A stretch of 64,000 nucleotides of DNA from Calothrix sp. 336/3 (GCF_000734895.2 NZ_CP011382.1:5124700-5188699), one strand, 5' to 3'. Shown: positions 1-9,400, counted from the stretch's first letter. Numbers and translations are program-made. The notes: generated by a model from the sequence alone, not told the origin.

Positions 1-161
1 TATTATTACAAGTTCATGATGAATTAGTCTTGGAAGTACCACCCCAAGAATGGGAAGAATTAAAGCCTCAAATTAAATCTGTCATGGAAGATGCGGTGCA
101 ATTAACTGTTCCTTTAGTGGTGGATATCCATGCGGGTGACAATTGGATGGAAGCGAAGTAG
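1..161 (+). CDS. polA: DNA polymerase I, C-terminal fragment
   Basis: Only the last 52 codons are present; the gene enters from the left edge and stops with TAG at 159-161. The fragment contains QVHDELVLEVP, which is motif C of family A polymerases, where His, Asp and Glu sit in the palm active site and the acidic residues bind metal. It ends with DIHAGDNWMEAK, a tail typical of PolA. The family fills gaps in DNA repair and replaces Okazaki primers in the cytoplasm. The assignment rests on this short but diagnostic segment. Confidence 0.9.
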   Translation, partial: LLQVHDELVLEVPPQEWEELKPQIKSVMEDAVQLTVPLVVDIHAGDNWMEAK

Positions 162-199
162 GGCAATGAGATTTTGATATTAAGAAATTATTTAGCGTT

Positions 200-1171
200 A
201 TGCCAATTTATGGAGCAGATGGGATTAATTTTCAAGGTGTAGATGGCGATCGCTATTGGTTTGAGCAACCCTTTGAATTTACAGGAATCCCTGACATTGA
301 TACTCCCTTGAGTAACTTCCCCGTCTCCGTGTTTCTTCCTTCCCATCGCTCCCCCCAGGAAACACCCCTAGTAATTGCTCTCCAAGGAATGGCTGCTCCC
401 TATGGTTGGAATGCTTTCATCGTACCGACACTGACACAAATGGGGATTGCTGTTGCTCTCCTAGAGACTCCCTTTGCTGGAGAGCGTAGTTTGGTACGCA
501 CTTTTTCCGCAATGGTTTCCCAGGAACTTCAACCATTAATTGCTAGAAATATTTATTTTGATACCCAATTATTATTCAAAATTTTCAGTTGTACCGCTCG
601 TGATATTAGCCTAGTCAGGGAATTTTGTGGCGATCGCTATCACCTGACAAATCCACGAGTTGCTCTTTTTGGTATGAGTATGGGAGTTTTATTTTCCGGC
701 TATGCTTTTACTGCTAACGGAATTGGTGAAAGATTACTAGGGGCGATCGGACATACTAATCTCCAATTATTTGCAAAAAGCTGGGGTGGCTCCTTACTCC
801 CAGATATTGCCGCATCACCCCTGCTAAGAGTTATGGAACCCCTGGTTTATAAAATTAAGCCCGAACTACGCACAGTCATCAAGATCATGCAATTAACCAA
901 AAATCTTAAATCTCCTGATGAATTTGGGCGTATTTGTAACCCGATGCACTATATTAACCGCGTCGAATCTCACCGTCGAGTGCGTTTTCTCCTAGGAGCA
1001 AACGATAACCTTGTGAATATTCGTGATGCCCGTTCCTGCGCAGCAGATTTCCCCAATGGTGAATGCTATGTGGTTCCAGGAATGGGACATGGCAAAATCC
1101 AATGGGGACCAAAATTTGTGGATCATGTGCGCTATTTTCTTGTGACTCAATTAGGAGACTGGCAAAATTGA
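200..1171 (+). CDS. alpha/beta hydrolase family protein
   Basis: A 323-residue protein with an alpha/beta hydrolase layout. The nucleophile elbow GMSMG (Ser160) follows a predicted strand VALF. A late acidic segment (LLGANDNLV) and a C-terminal GMGHG supply the likely Asp and His of the triad. An early loop LQGMAAPYGW would form the oxyanion hole side. There is no signal peptide, so it is probably cytoplasmic. The substrate cannot be told; esterase, lipase or thioesterase activity are all possible. It lies 38 bp behind polA on the same strand and could be co-transcribed. Confidence 0.8.
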   Translation: MPIYGADGINFQGVDGDRYWFEQPFEFTGIPDIDTPLSNFPVSVFLPSHRSPQETPLVIALQGMAAPYGWNAFIVPTLTQMGIAVALLETPFAGERSLVRTFSAMVSQELQPLIARNIYFDTQLLFKIFSCTARDISLVREFCGDRYHLTNPRVALFGMSMGVLFSGYAFTANGIGERLLGAIGHTNLQLFAKSWGGSLLPDIAASPLLRVMEPLVYKIKPELRTVIKIMQLTKNLKSPDEFGRICNPMHYINRVESHRRVRFLLGANDNLVNIRDARSCAADFPNGECYVVPGMGHGKIQWGPKFVDHVRYFLVTQLGDWQN

Positions 1172-1312
1172 TATTTTGGGGAAACATCCTGGGATATTTC
1201 CCCCTATTTTTAAGTATCTTATTTTTCTATGAGGGCTGAAATAAACGCCTTCAGCACATTCCTAAATCGATTTATAAATCATTTTCCCATCTGTCTCCTT
1301 AGCCAATTTGAC

Positions 1313-1663
1313 CTACTCATAATCAACACAAATTACCAAACCTGCAAGAATTTCTTGTAAAACTGCTTGAGAAACCTGTCCCAGACGCATAGTAAACCTC
1401 TCCGTAGAGACGCTACGCAGTTGCAGGAGATTACCTGCCGAGTCTTGAGCCAATCCATTATCCTCAGTACGCTTAATCGAAACCATAAAGGGACGCTCTT
1501 GAAATCTGGGTTGCCAGCTAGTGAGGGGGACAACTATCCGCATAGGAATGGTAGCAAAAAGTTCAGAATTGATAACGACTGCGGGGCGAGTTTTCTGAAG
1601 TTCTTGCCCGACGGTAGGATCTAGCTGGACTAACCAAATTTCACCACGCTTTGGGTTAGTCAT
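1313..1663 (-). CDS. MazF/PemK-type endoribonuclease toxin
   Basis: A 116-residue protein with the MazF signature: the N-terminal RGEIWLVQLDPTVGQE, then KTRPAVVIN, IVVPLTSW and a C-terminal half containing QLRSVSTERF. Family members are sequence-specific mRNA interferases neutralised by a partner antitoxin. The ATG overlaps the stop of the upstream antitoxin gene by 8 bp, which implies translational coupling and the usual antitoxin-first order. The segment that encodes QLRSVSTERF also contains a GTAGAGACGCTACG motif resembling repeats elsewhere in this genome. The toxin identity is firm; the RNA target is unknown. Confidence 0.88.
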   Translation of the reverse strand: MTNPKRGEIWLVQLDPTVGQELQKTRPAVVINSELFATIPMRIVVPLTSWQPRFQERPFMVSIKRTEDNGLAQDSAGNLLQLRSVSTERFTMRLGQVSQAVLQEILAGLVICVDYE

Positions 1664-2132
1664 TACCTCTGTCGCAGTTTTCGACTTCTAACATCGGGAA
1701 TTCAGCGAATTCAGGATCTAAGAAGTCTTCCGCTGTGGCAGCAATGAAAGGAACGAGTAGTCTGTGGCGTTCTTCCACTGGTAAAGCTGCAATTTGACGT
1801 AAAGATAGCTGAGATTTGCTCGCTACCGCAGTTGAGTCACTATCTATGTCACTCCCCAATCTATCAGGGACGTAGGATAAAGAACTAGTATCGATATCAC
1901 TCCCTAATCTATCGGGGACATAGGACAGAGAAGCAGTTTTATAACGAGAAAGAGCATCCATAAATTCTGAACAGCTTAAACCTGCGATTTCTGCGGCTTT
2001 ACGCTGGGAAATTTCCCCTAATTCGTACCACTTGACAGCAGCAGCGATACGCATTTCCTGAACAAATTCACTCGGTTGTTTGTGGAGGGCAGAAAATACA
2101 CTATCTGGTAATTCAAAGGAAACGCTTTTCAC
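1656..2132 (-). CDS. UPF0175-type antitoxin with duplicated linker
   Basis: A 158-residue protein starting at GTG with a GGGAG ribosome-binding site 8 nt upstream. Residues 1-66 look like UPF0175 (EMRIAAAVKWYELGEISQRKAAEIAGLS), a helix-turn-helix-like antitoxin domain. Residues 68-83 and 84-99 are two near-identical 16-residue units (SLSYVPDRLGSDID plus two residues). The C-terminal part (SLRQIAALPVEERHRLL, then AEDFLDPEFAEF) resembles the toxin-binding tails of cyanobacterial antitoxins. The gene overlaps the MazF toxin gene by 8 bp. The role as antitoxin is inferred from the domain and context; UPF0175 is more often met as a short stand-alone protein. Confidence 0.8.
   Translation of the reverse strand: MKSVSFELPDSVFSALHKQPSEFVQEMRIAAAVKWYELGEISQRKAAEIAGLSCSEFMDALSRYKTASLSYVPDRLGSDIDTSSLSYVPDRLGSDIDSDSTAVASKSQLSLRQIAALPVEERHRLLVPFIAATAEDFLDPEFAEFPMLEVENCDRGND
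1836..1931 (-). repeat. 48-bp tandem direct repeat (two units) inside the antitoxin gene
   Basis: Two adjacent units of 48 bp encode residues 68-83 and 84-99 of the antitoxin, both reading SLSYVPDRLGSDID followed by two variable residues. The DNA copies differ at a few third positions, so the duplication is not very recent or is under coding constraint. It lies exactly between the DNA-binding-like domain and the C-terminal tail. Confidence 0.9.
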
Positions 2133-2155
2133 TCTTGATTACTCCCAATTAAGCC

Positions 2156-2434
2156 TTAAAAATCTTCGTTGTCAAGGAAAAATTCAGCATCTTCATTCGA
2201 TGAATTATGATTTCGTTCCGTACCAGCTAACCCCCAAAGTGGTTGGAGAAGAGATATACCAATCATGCCAACAGCCGCACTCACGGCTAAAATTAAGCCG
2301 AAAGGGATTTGGATGGATTGGAATGTAAGAAACCTCAGAGAGACTGGTTCGGCGTTTTGTGCTGAAATGATGGCGATCGCCATCACCCAAAAACCCAAAA
2401 TTATTGATGTTAGGAGATTTGCAAGAGTTTTCAT
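2156..2434 (-). CDS. LapA-domain (DUF1049) small membrane protein
   Basis: A 92-residue protein with two hydrophobic helices at about residues 4-24 and 44-66, separated by a loop with AQNAEPVSLRFL, the characteristic LapA/DUF1049 segment (N-x-x-PVxLxFL). The tail is hydrophilic and acidic. In proteobacteria the family takes part in lipopolysaccharide assembly regulation; in cyanobacteria the role is not established. It sits 23 bp upstream of the antitoxin gene on the same strand, but a functional link is unlikely. Confidence 0.75.
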   Translation of the reverse strand: MKTLANLLTSIILGFWVMAIAIISAQNAEPVSLRFLTFQSIQIPFGLILAVSAAVGMIGISLLQPLWGLAGTERNHNSSNEDAEFFLDNEDF

Positions 2435-3093
2435 AACTGTCTAGCGGGCGATCGCCCAGCCACCTTCCGCTTACTAGCGACACAGGTACAAAGTTTGCTA
2501 CTTCTATCTTCGCGTATTTATGTCCATAACGCGAGTAAATTAACTACTAGATTTTTTTTCAGTGATTCTCGTCTCATGTATCAGTAAACCTTGAGAATGT
2601 TGATAAAGCATGACAAAAAAATCCTGGAAATATGATTTTACGGAAATGACAGAGAAAATTGCTCAGTATGTTTCGTGAATTGAGGACAAGTACCCCAGAG
2701 ATAAGCCTATAAGCACGCCCAGGGAAAACTACTGACAGCCAAACTCCACTGGTAATACATTATCACCAGCTTCTCTACTTTGGATATTTGCCACAATAGT
2801 ATCAGTAATTGTCAAAGTGACATCACTAGTACGAGCAGGAATATCTCTCATTGCCGTCTCCTTCCATCGCTCAACAATATTTGTCGGTGGGCAAGACGGT
2901 TGTTAAAACGGTTATATTCTCAGATTTCTACCTGTTGGACTCAAGATAAGGTCAGATGGGTTGACAGAATCCTGCTAAGAGTTCTTAGTCCCAATCTCAA
3001 CTTTTCAGCCCAGCCGGTATGAACATAGCCGTTTTTGTAGCTTGTAGAGTTACAGTTTAGCCCCACCGTATTGTCTCTCACCCGTTCTCAGCA
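2435..3093. other. intergenic region between lapA-like gene and nuclease gene
   Basis: About 660 bp without a convincing long gene. A plus-strand reading frame at 2780-3022 has a Cys/Arg/Ser-rich composition unlike a real protein. On the minus strand there is a small frame at 2729-2851 with a good ribosome-binding site, listed separately. I see no tRNA and no strong terminator. Confidence 0.5.
2729..2851 (-). CDS. possible 40-residue small protein or gene remnant
   Basis: The frame starts at ATG 2851, preceded by GGAAGGAGACGGCA, a strong Shine-Dalgarno sequence 5 nt away, and stops at TAG 2729. The translation begins MRDIPARTSDVTLTITDT and ends LPVEFGCQ, a normal amino acid composition with alternating beta-like Thr/Ile residues. 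I do not recognise it. It could be a small stand-alone protein or the 3' end of a decayed larger gene. Nothing else overlaps it except the unlikely plus-strand frame. Confidence 0.3.
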   Translation of the reverse strand: MRDIPARTSDVTLTITDTIVANIQSREAGDNVLPVEFGCQ

Positions 3094-3918
3094 ATGTCAA
3101 ACCCTGAGCAACCTTTCGCTAGTTATCACCTTTGGTCGTTAATTGCCCCAGCCACAGGGCAACAACGCTGGCATTGCCAGATGAGGAGAGGTTTTGTTAA
3201 AGCACGCCAACACGAACCACGAATTAAGGCACTAATGGCGAAAGTCACGGCTTCTCAACGTATTGGACTGCTAGCACAGAAAGGAGTTTATGAATTTCAT
3301 CAGAATAGACATTGGTTACAGCAAACAGATGGAGTGGAAAAGGTTGCACAATTACTAAAATTAAGCAATTTAGCCCATGAAGTTCAGCAACGTGTAATGC
3401 AAATTCTGCAAAGATATTACGATGCTCCGTTGCTTTCAGGAAAACGCATCATTTTGTTAACTCGCGGCGATGAAGGTTTTCCCAAACCAATTCTAATTGA
3501 ACAAGCAAATTATTGCTTCCGTTTATATGCGGCAATGGATTGCATATTTATTGAGTCAGGAGACACACTGCATATTCTTGATTTCAAAACCGGAAAATCG
3601 GATTTTGATCGCAGACAGGCTTTGGTATATTTGCTTGCAGCAAGCTACCTCTACCCTCGTCAACAGGCAGTGGCATCATTTTATAATTTGGAAGTCGGTA
3701 AAAAATCGGAATTAATTAATGTCAGTTCTGGAGAACTTAATAAAATAGAGTCTGAACTTGCACAGGTCGCTCGCAAACATCAACAGGACTTACAAAAATA
3801 TCATGAGAATAGTAATTTATTTCCTGATATTTTCCCCCCTAATCCTGGCTATCATTGCCGCTTTTGCCCTTTCAACTCTATTTGTGAATTCTCCTCTGTG
3901 CATATTCCTGGAATTTAG
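3094..3918 (+). CDS. PD-(D/E)XK nuclease with RecB/Cas4-like Fe-S cysteines
   Basis: A 274-residue protein of the RecB-type PD-(D/E)XK superfamily (PDDEXK_1). The core motif is LHILDFKTGK (Asp163, Lys165). The C-terminus has CRFCPFNSIC (Cys255, Cys258, Cys264), and a single N-terminal cysteine is Cys28; this 1+3 spacing is the [4Fe-4S] arrangement of AddB and Cas4 nucleases. The family cuts single-stranded ends in repair or, in Cas4, trims CRISPR spacers. No cas genes are nearby, so a stand-alone repair or housekeeping role is more likely. It is convergent with the transglutaminase gene. Confidence 0.8.
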   Translation: MSNPEQPFASYHLWSLIAPATGQQRWHCQMRRGFVKARQHEPRIKALMAKVTASQRIGLLAQKGVYEFHQNRHWLQQTDGVEKVAQLLKLSNLAHEVQQRVMQILQRYYDAPLLSGKRIILLTRGDEGFPKPILIEQANYCFRLYAAMDCIFIESGDTLHILDFKTGKSDFDRRQALVYLLAASYLYPRQQAVASFYNLEVGKKSELINVSSGELNKIESELAQVARKHQQDLQKYHENSNLFPDIFPPNPGYHCRFCPFNSICEFSSVHIPGI

Positions 3919-3990
3919 TAATTTAAATAGATAATCGTATTATTGCTCAAAAGATAAAATCATTTATTTCCTAGGAAATCTTAATACTAG

Positions 3991-4073
3991 AATATCCCAT
4001 TTTGTAAGGTAAACATTACTGCTTACCTCTTAACACAGGCAAGGGCACCTGTGCCACTACCGAATGGGATATT
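3991..4073. repeat. nested inverted-repeat element between convergent genes
   Basis: An 83-bp block bounded by a perfect 11-bp inverted repeat, AATATCCCATT at 3991-4001 and AATGGGATATT at 4063-4073. Inside are AGGTAA/TTACCT (4007-4012 with 4023-4028) and CACAGG/CCTGTG around 4034-4053. The right arm runs into TTTTTATTTG. It sits between convergent genes, so it may act as a bidirectional terminator, but the nested design also resembles a miniature palindromic repeat. Confidence 0.65.
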
Positions 4074-4107
4074 TTTATTTGAAAGTCCCTTGCTTTATCA
4101 ATAGCCC

Positions 4108-5778
4108 CTAAAAACCTGGCAATTCTTCCAAAATTCTAAAGCGAATATGATTAATTGCTAATTCTCCAATGGAAATTTCTTCCTTAGTTAAACGTTGTCC
4201 TTCACTGATTAAAGTTTCAAAGGAAATACCTTTACCAATTTCAACATGATACCAACACAAACCCATAAAAAATCTTGTGGGATGAGGTCCATAACCGCCA
4301 ACATCATCAGGGTTTGATTCCATTGGCAACCAACCAATTCCCGGAACGTAAAACTCTAACCATACATGGTTGAAATCGGGCTGGAGGGGAACTCCTTGTA
4401 ATTCTCCAAAGGGAGGGCATTTATAACGTCCTACAGTACGGCAGGCAATACCATTTAAGCGGCAAAGGGCAAGCAACACACCAACATACTCTCCACAGGA
4501 ACCAACACCCCGTTCTAATACCACATCTGGGGTATCAATATAGGGTTTAATTCCGTAGGAAAGTTTGTCGTAGACGTAGTTTCGGATACTATACATTTTG
4601 CGTAGTAAGTTGGTTTCAGTGCCAACTGCATCACGGGCAGCGCGACTGACAATGCTTGTATCCATTGCTAATTCGTCATCATCAACGAGATAACGAGCTT
4701 GAAATTCTGGGGGCAATTCTGGGATATTTTCGACATCTCTGGGGGTAATACGGTATTTTATACCTCGTAATTCCAGGATTGCTTTCCAGCCGAAAAGGTG
4801 GCGTTCACCGGGGGTAAGAGCTTCAAACTTGAAAACTGCGACTCGTTGTCCTTCAATAATTTCTTCCGTGAAGGGAATACCGACAGGTTCCAGGTGCTTG
4901 ACTTTTTGCCGTTCTGTGTCAGAGGGGAGGGCAATTCGCCACTCTACATCTGGGAGATAAACTTCATCAAGGGGGGAAATTTCCTCCACATAGGACATCT
5001 CTACAAGATAACCATTGGAAAGAGCATAACGTTTGTCACGGTTGAAGTGGTAGTGAAGAGGGTGAATAAAAGTGCGATCGCGGTAAGTTAATTCATGACT
5101 GGGGTGAGCATTAGGATTATCCCGAATATAGGGTTCCTCTGATGCGTAGGCAACGTAAAGTGTCTGTTTACCTGTGTGAGTATCTGTATGAATGGCGATG
5201 CCTGTGGGAGAATCAAAGGGAGTGAGAACGTTAAATTGAATTTCTCCTGTAGCTCGATCTAAACAATAAACAGTCTGTTCTGCTGTGTCACTGACCCAGA
5301 GATTATCACTATCTACGGCTAAATTTTCTACTCCGACTCCAGGAGCATAAAAGCGAGTAATTTCCTTGCGTGTATCACGGTCAAAAATCAAGATATACCC
5401 TAGCTTTTCACAGCTGACATAGATAGTAGATTCCCATACCGCAATGCCATCTGCTGGGTAAGGTAAGGTGGCAAAATGTTCTAAACCTAAGGAATTCAGT
5501 TTACATAAATAAACATTGTGGCTTCTTGTCACCCACAGAGTATCCTCCCAAACTGCGATTCCGGTAACTTCCGTAAATTCCCGGATTTGATGAGGATTAA
5601 TAATCTTTGTATTCTCAGAAACCAAGTCAATTTGCAGTAAATGCCCTTTACGGGTATCCATCGCAATGAGAGTATCTTGAATAAAAGCAATGCCACCCAA
5701 GGCAGCAGCACCGATTGGTCGAATAGTTTTTTGTCCAAACATTTGGCTTGTGGTAACACTGGGGATAGCAACACTCAT
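4108..5778 (-). CDS. beta-propeller plus transglutaminase-like cysteine protease fold protein
   Basis: A 556-residue protein in two parts. Residues 20-210 form repeated blades of the NHL/YVTN type (TGIAVWEDTLWV, DGIAVWESTIYV, ENLAVDSDNLWV). Residues 380-500 form a transglutaminase core: Cys428 in GVGSCGEY, His471 in FNHVWLEFY, and Glu487 in LPMESNPDD where the third catalytic residue, usually Asp, would be. There is no signal peptide. Such proteins are often proteases or peptide-modifying enzymes; the substrate is unknown. It is monocistronic, with a 600-bp divergent spacer to the ATPase gene. Confidence 0.85.
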   Translation of the reverse strand: MSVAIPSVTTSQMFGQKTIRPIGAAALGGIAFIQDTLIAMDTRKGHLLQIDLVSENTKIINPHQIREFTEVTGIAVWEDTLWVTRSHNVYLCKLNSLGLEHFATLPYPADGIAVWESTIYVSCEKLGYILIFDRDTRKEITRFYAPGVGVENLAVDSDNLWVSDTAEQTVYCLDRATGEIQFNVLTPFDSPTGIAIHTDTHTGKQTLYVAYASEEPYIRDNPNAHPSHELTYRDRTFIHPLHYHFNRDKRYALSNGYLVEMSYVEEISPLDEVYLPDVEWRIALPSDTERQKVKHLEPVGIPFTEEIIEGQRVAVFKFEALTPGERHLFGWKAILELRGIKYRITPRDVENIPELPPEFQARYLVDDDELAMDTSIVSRAARDAVGTETNLLRKMYSIRNYVYDKLSYGIKPYIDTPDVVLERGVGSCGEYVGVLLALCRLNGIACRTVGRYKCPPFGELQGVPLQPDFNHVWLEFYVPGIGWLPMESNPDDVGGYGPHPTRFFMGLCWYHVEIGKGISFETLISEGQRLTKEEISIGELAINHIRFRILEELPGF

Positions 5779-6403
5779 ACTCAGTTTAGATATTTAAAGG
5801 TTTGCACGCCTGGATTTTTTGGGTAAGACCAATTCGTAATTAGCAATTAGTAATTGAGAAATCACGCTTTGACAAGGGTTTGAGAACTGGGATATGTTTC
5901 CGGATTTTCGTGAAATGGTATAAAACCTGTTCCCTTTGAATCGTCCCACGCAAGCTGCACCCTATGACTTATTGCCTATTAGCCCTTCTCAATTCTCGAT
6001 CTGTGTTATAAAGTACTGTGATTTCCACAGGCACACATAGATAGTTTGCCAGAAATACATTTGTAATTGTGATGAATCTTGCCTGATTTTGCAAATCAAC
6101 ATCACATTTATCATCTAGCAAAGGTGATAGTCAGTGCCGAGTTATGGGTGTAGAGTAATGAGTATTTAGTGAGAAAACTTTTGGGTTAGCTCGCTGAACA
6201 CCATATAACAGCATACTTTGCATCAATATTGCATGGATATTGCTGACTACCCTGTAGAGTTGAGTGAAGTCTTCTGAGTAAACTTGTTAATAAAACTCCA
6301 TTACTCAGTACCTATTACTCAGCACTATATCTTTAGTAGATGGTATTTGCAGCCATCACTAAATTATGATCGAATTTTGTAACCATTTCCTGTGACCAAC
6401 ACA
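5779..6403. other. divergent spacer upstream of the P-type ATPase gene
   Basis: About 620 bp between two divergently transcribed genes. It contains short heptad repeats of the TAATTAG/CAATTAG type at 5837-5857 and two ATTACTCAG copies near 6300-6330. No open frame of note. Promoters for both flanking genes must lie here but I cannot place them with confidence. Confidence 0.6.
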
Positions 6404-9286
6404 ATGTCTGCTCATTCTTTGCCCGATTCAGCCACCGTTTGGCATAGTCTAGAAGTTAATCAAGCCTTAGAACTGCTCCAAACGAGTGCAGATAATGGTT
6501 TAACGCCTCAAGAAGTAGAGCAACGGTTGCAAAAATATGGACCGAACGAACTAGAGGAAACTGGTGGTCGCAGTGCTTGGGAAATTCTCTTGGATCAGTT
6601 CAAGAACATTATGTTGTTGATGCTGATTGCTGTAGCTTTCATTTCCGGGACTTTGGATTTGTTAGCTTGGCAACAAGGGACTTTAAAACCTGGTGAAATT
6701 CCCTTCAAAGATACGATCGCTATCCTTGCCATTGTAATTCTCAATGGTATCCTCGGCTATGTTCAGGAGAGTCGCGCCGAACAAGCTCTAGCAGCCTTGA
6801 AAAAAATGGCTTCGCCGAATGTGCGTGTCATTCGTAACGGTAAACCCATGGAAGTCGCATCTAAGGATATTGTCCCTGGGGATGTGATGCTCCTAGAAGC
6901 GGGTGTACAGTTATCAGCGGATGGGAGGTTGTTAGAAGTTTCTAACTTGCAAATCCGTGAATCTGCTCTGACTGGGGAAGCTGAGGCTGTGAGCAAGCAA
7001 GCTGAACTGAAGCTCCCTGAAGATACAACTCTGGGCGATCGCCTAAATTTGGTTTTCCAAGGAACCGAGGTTGTCCAAGGACGGGGTAAGGTACTGGTGA
7101 CAAATACCGGAATGACTACCGAATTAGGTAAGATTGCGGAGATGTTGCAATCAGTGGAGAGCGAACCGACTCCCTTACAGCAGAGGATGACGCAGCTGGG
7201 GAATGTGCTAGTAACGGGTTCCTTGATACTAGTGGCGATTGTTATTGTTGCTGGGATGGTACAAGCTTACCTGTCTGGTCTTTCCCAAAATGAATTATTT
7301 CTCAGATTCCAAGAACTGGTAGAAGTATCCCTATCTATGGCGGTTGCGGTAGTTCCAGAGGGTTTACCTGCGGTAATTACGGTAACTTTGGCATTGGGAA
7401 CCCAACGAATGGTACGGCGAAATGCCCTGATTCGTAAATTGCCTGCGGTGGAAACTCTGGGTTCTGTTACTACTATTTGCTCTGATAAAACGGGAACTCT
7501 CACCCAAAATAAAATGGTGGTGCAGTCAATTTTCACCAATAATCAAGAGTTCCGGATTACAGGAGAAGGTTACATTCCCCAGGGTGACTTTCAATTAGGT
7601 GGTAACAAAATTGACCCAGGTGAATATGGAGAAATTCCTCCTCTGTTGGTAGCTTGCACAGTTTGTAATGATTCTGTATTGCAGCAGGATAAGGGGCAAT
7701 GGCAAATTCTTGGTGACCCGACGGAAGGAGCGCTGGTAACTCTGGCGGGAAAAGCTGGTATCGAACAAGACCAGTGGAATAGTAAGCTGCCACGGGTAGC
7801 TGAGTTTCCCTTTTCCTCGGAACGCAAACGGATGAGTGTGGTTTGTCGCGTGGAGCAGGTGAATACGGGTTCATCTCCCATCGCAGAAATTGACCCGGCA
7901 ATTAGTGGCTTGGTCAAAGATGAAAAATTCTTGATGTTTACCAAGGGTTCACCAGAGTTAATTTTGGCGCGTTCTACCCAAGTATTCCTAGGGAAACAAG
8001 TTATTAGCTTAACTGAAGAAGAAAGGGTGAGAATTCTGGCGGAAAATGACCGCATGGCAAGTAACGGTCTGCGGGTTTTGGGTTTTGCGGCTAAACCTTG
8101 GATGGAAGCACCTCAGGAAGGTAATGATGAAGCTTCAGAGCAAGGTTTGGTGTGGTTAGGTTTAGTGGGAATGCTAGATGCGCCCCGTCCAGAGGTGCGA
8201 GCTGCTGTTCAGGAATGTCGAGATGCGGGAATTCGTCCGGTGATGATTACTGGCGATCATCAGTTGACTGCAAGGGCGATCGCGATTGATTTAGGGATTG
8301 CTCAGGATGGCGATCGCGTAATCACGGGTCAAGAACTCCAGAAAATGAGTGACTCAGAACTGGAACAACAGGTCGATTTGGTCAGTATCTATGCTCGTGT
8401 AGCTCCAGAACATAAGCTGCGTATCGTGCAAGCGCTGCAACGTCGTGGTCGATTTGTGGCAATGACGGGGGATGGGGTAAATGATGCTCCTGCCCTGAAA
8501 CAGGCAGATATTGGTATTGCTATGGGGATTACCGGGACGGATGTCAGTAAGGAAGCCAGTGATATGGTATTACTTGATGACAACTTTGCCACTATAGTTG
8601 CTGCCACCAAAGAAGGACGTGTGGTTTATACGAATATTCGTCGTTTCATTAAGTACATTCTTGGTAGCAACATCGGTGAAGTGATTACCATTGCTGCTGC
8701 TCCTATCCTAGGATTAGGAGGAGTTCCCCTCTCACCCTTACAAATTCTTTGGATGAACCTCGTTACCGATGGTTTACCGGCTTTAGCTTTAGCGGTGGAA
8801 CCCCCGGAACCAGATGTGATGAAGCGTCCCCCCTTTAGTCCCCGTGAAAGCATCTTTGCCCGTGGTTTAGGCTCCTATATGATTCGGATTGGGATTATTT
8901 TCGCCATCATCTCGATTATTCTCATGCAGTGGGCATATTTACACGTACAAACCAAGGTGGAAGGACTCGATCCAGAAAGATGGAAAACCATGGTATTCAC
9001 TTCATTGTGTTTAGCACAGATGGGACATGCGATCGCCATCCGTTCTAATAACCAATTAACCATCCAAATCAATCCTTTCTCAAATCCTTACGTATTGGGG
9101 GCGGTGGTTTTAACCAGTATCCTACAGTTGATGTTGGTATATGTTCCCCCTCTGCAATCGTTCTTTGGTACTCATTACTTAACCCCTTCAGAATTAGGGA
9201 TTTGTCTTGGTTTTAGTGCATTAATGTTCGTCTGGATTGAAGGTGAGAAAATCTTCTTCAAGTTGATGGGTAAGAAGTCGGTTTAG
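6404..9286 (+). CDS. pacL: P2A-type calcium/cation-transporting ATPase
   Basis: About 960 residues. The phosphorylation motif [13 protein letters not shown] holds the aspartate at residue 361 from the chosen start. TM4 carries PEGLPAV, the calcium-binding signature of P2A pumps, and TM6 carries [13 protein letters not shown] and [10 protein letters not shown] motifs of the ATP and hinge regions are present. About ten membrane helices fit the pattern 4+6. The enzyme pumps Ca2+ or a related divalent cation out of the cytoplasm at ATP cost. A GTG lies 12 nt upstream in frame, but ATG 6404 (MSAHSLPDS) better matches the family. The pacL name is by analogy to Synechococcus. Confidence 0.92.
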   Translation: MSAHSLPDSATVWHSLEVNQALELLQTSADNGLTPQEVEQRLQKYGPNELEETGGRSAWEILLDQFKNIMLLMLIAVAFISGTLDLLAWQQGTLKPGEIPFKDTIAILAIVILNGILGYVQESRAEQALAALKKMASPNVRVIRNGKPMEVASKDIVPGDVMLLEAGVQLSADGRLLEVSNLQIRESALTGEAEAVSKQAELKLPEDTTLGDRLNLVFQGTEVVQGRGKVLVTNTGMTTELGKIAEMLQSVESEPTPLQQRMTQLGNVLVTGSLILVAIVIVAGMVQAYLSGLSQNELFLRFQELVEVSLSMAVAVVPEGLPAVITVTLALGTQRMVRRNALIRKLPAVETLGSVTTICSDKTGTLTQNKMVVQSIFTNNQEFRITGEGYIPQGDFQLGGNKIDPGEYGEIPPLLVACTVCNDSVLQQDKGQWQILGDPTEGALVTLAGKAGIEQDQWNSKLPRVAEFPFSSERKRMSVVCRVEQVNTGSSPIAEIDPAISGLVKDEKFLMFTKGSPELILARSTQVFLGKQVISLTEEERVRILAENDRMASNGLRVLGFAAKPWMEAPQEGNDEASEQGLVWLGLVGMLDAPRPEVRAAVQECRDAGIRPVMITGDHQLTARAIAIDLGIAQDGDRVITGQELQKMSDSELEQQVDLVSIYARVAPEHKLRIVQALQRRGRFVAMTGDGVNDAPALKQADIGIAMGITGTDVSKEASDMVLLDDNFATIVAATKEGRVVYTNIRRFIKYILGSNIGEVITIAAAPILGLGGVPLSPLQILWMNLVTDGLPALALAVEPPEPDVMKRPPFSPRESIFARGLGSYMIRIGIIFAIISIILMQWAYLHVQTKVEGLDPERWKTMVFTSLCLAQMGHAIAIRSNNQLTIQINPFSNPYVLGAVVLTSILQLMLVYVPPLQSFFGTHYLTPSELGICLGFSALMFVWIEGEKIFFKLMGKKSV

Positions 9287-9290
9287 GTTA

Positions 9291-9311
9291 TGGGTGATGG
9301 GTAATGGGTAA
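9291..9311 (+). repeat. heptanucleotide repeat (TGGGTRA)3
   Basis: Three consecutive heptamers TGGGTGA, TGGGTAA, TGGGTAA follow the ATPase stop codon. This is a short tandemly repeated repetitive (STRR) sequence of the kind common in filamentous cyanobacteria. A reverse-strand version (ACCCATT) recurs near 41500. Confidence 0.8.
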
Positions 9312-9400
9312 TAGAGAAAAGTTGATAGTTAACAGTTAACAGCAATAAACCTTTTACCCTCCCCGTCTTTACCCTTCCTTTTCCCTTTTCCAGTTTTCTC

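Noticed and set aside
2780-3022. Plus-strand frame of 80 codons in the spacer before the nuclease gene
   Set aside because: Cys/Arg/Ser-rich composition, no ribosome-binding site, overlaps a better minus-strand frame.
3094-3918. Cas4 of a CRISPR system
   Set aside because: No cas1/cas2, effector or repeat array in the window; the AddB/RecB-like cysteine set also fits stand-alone nucleases.
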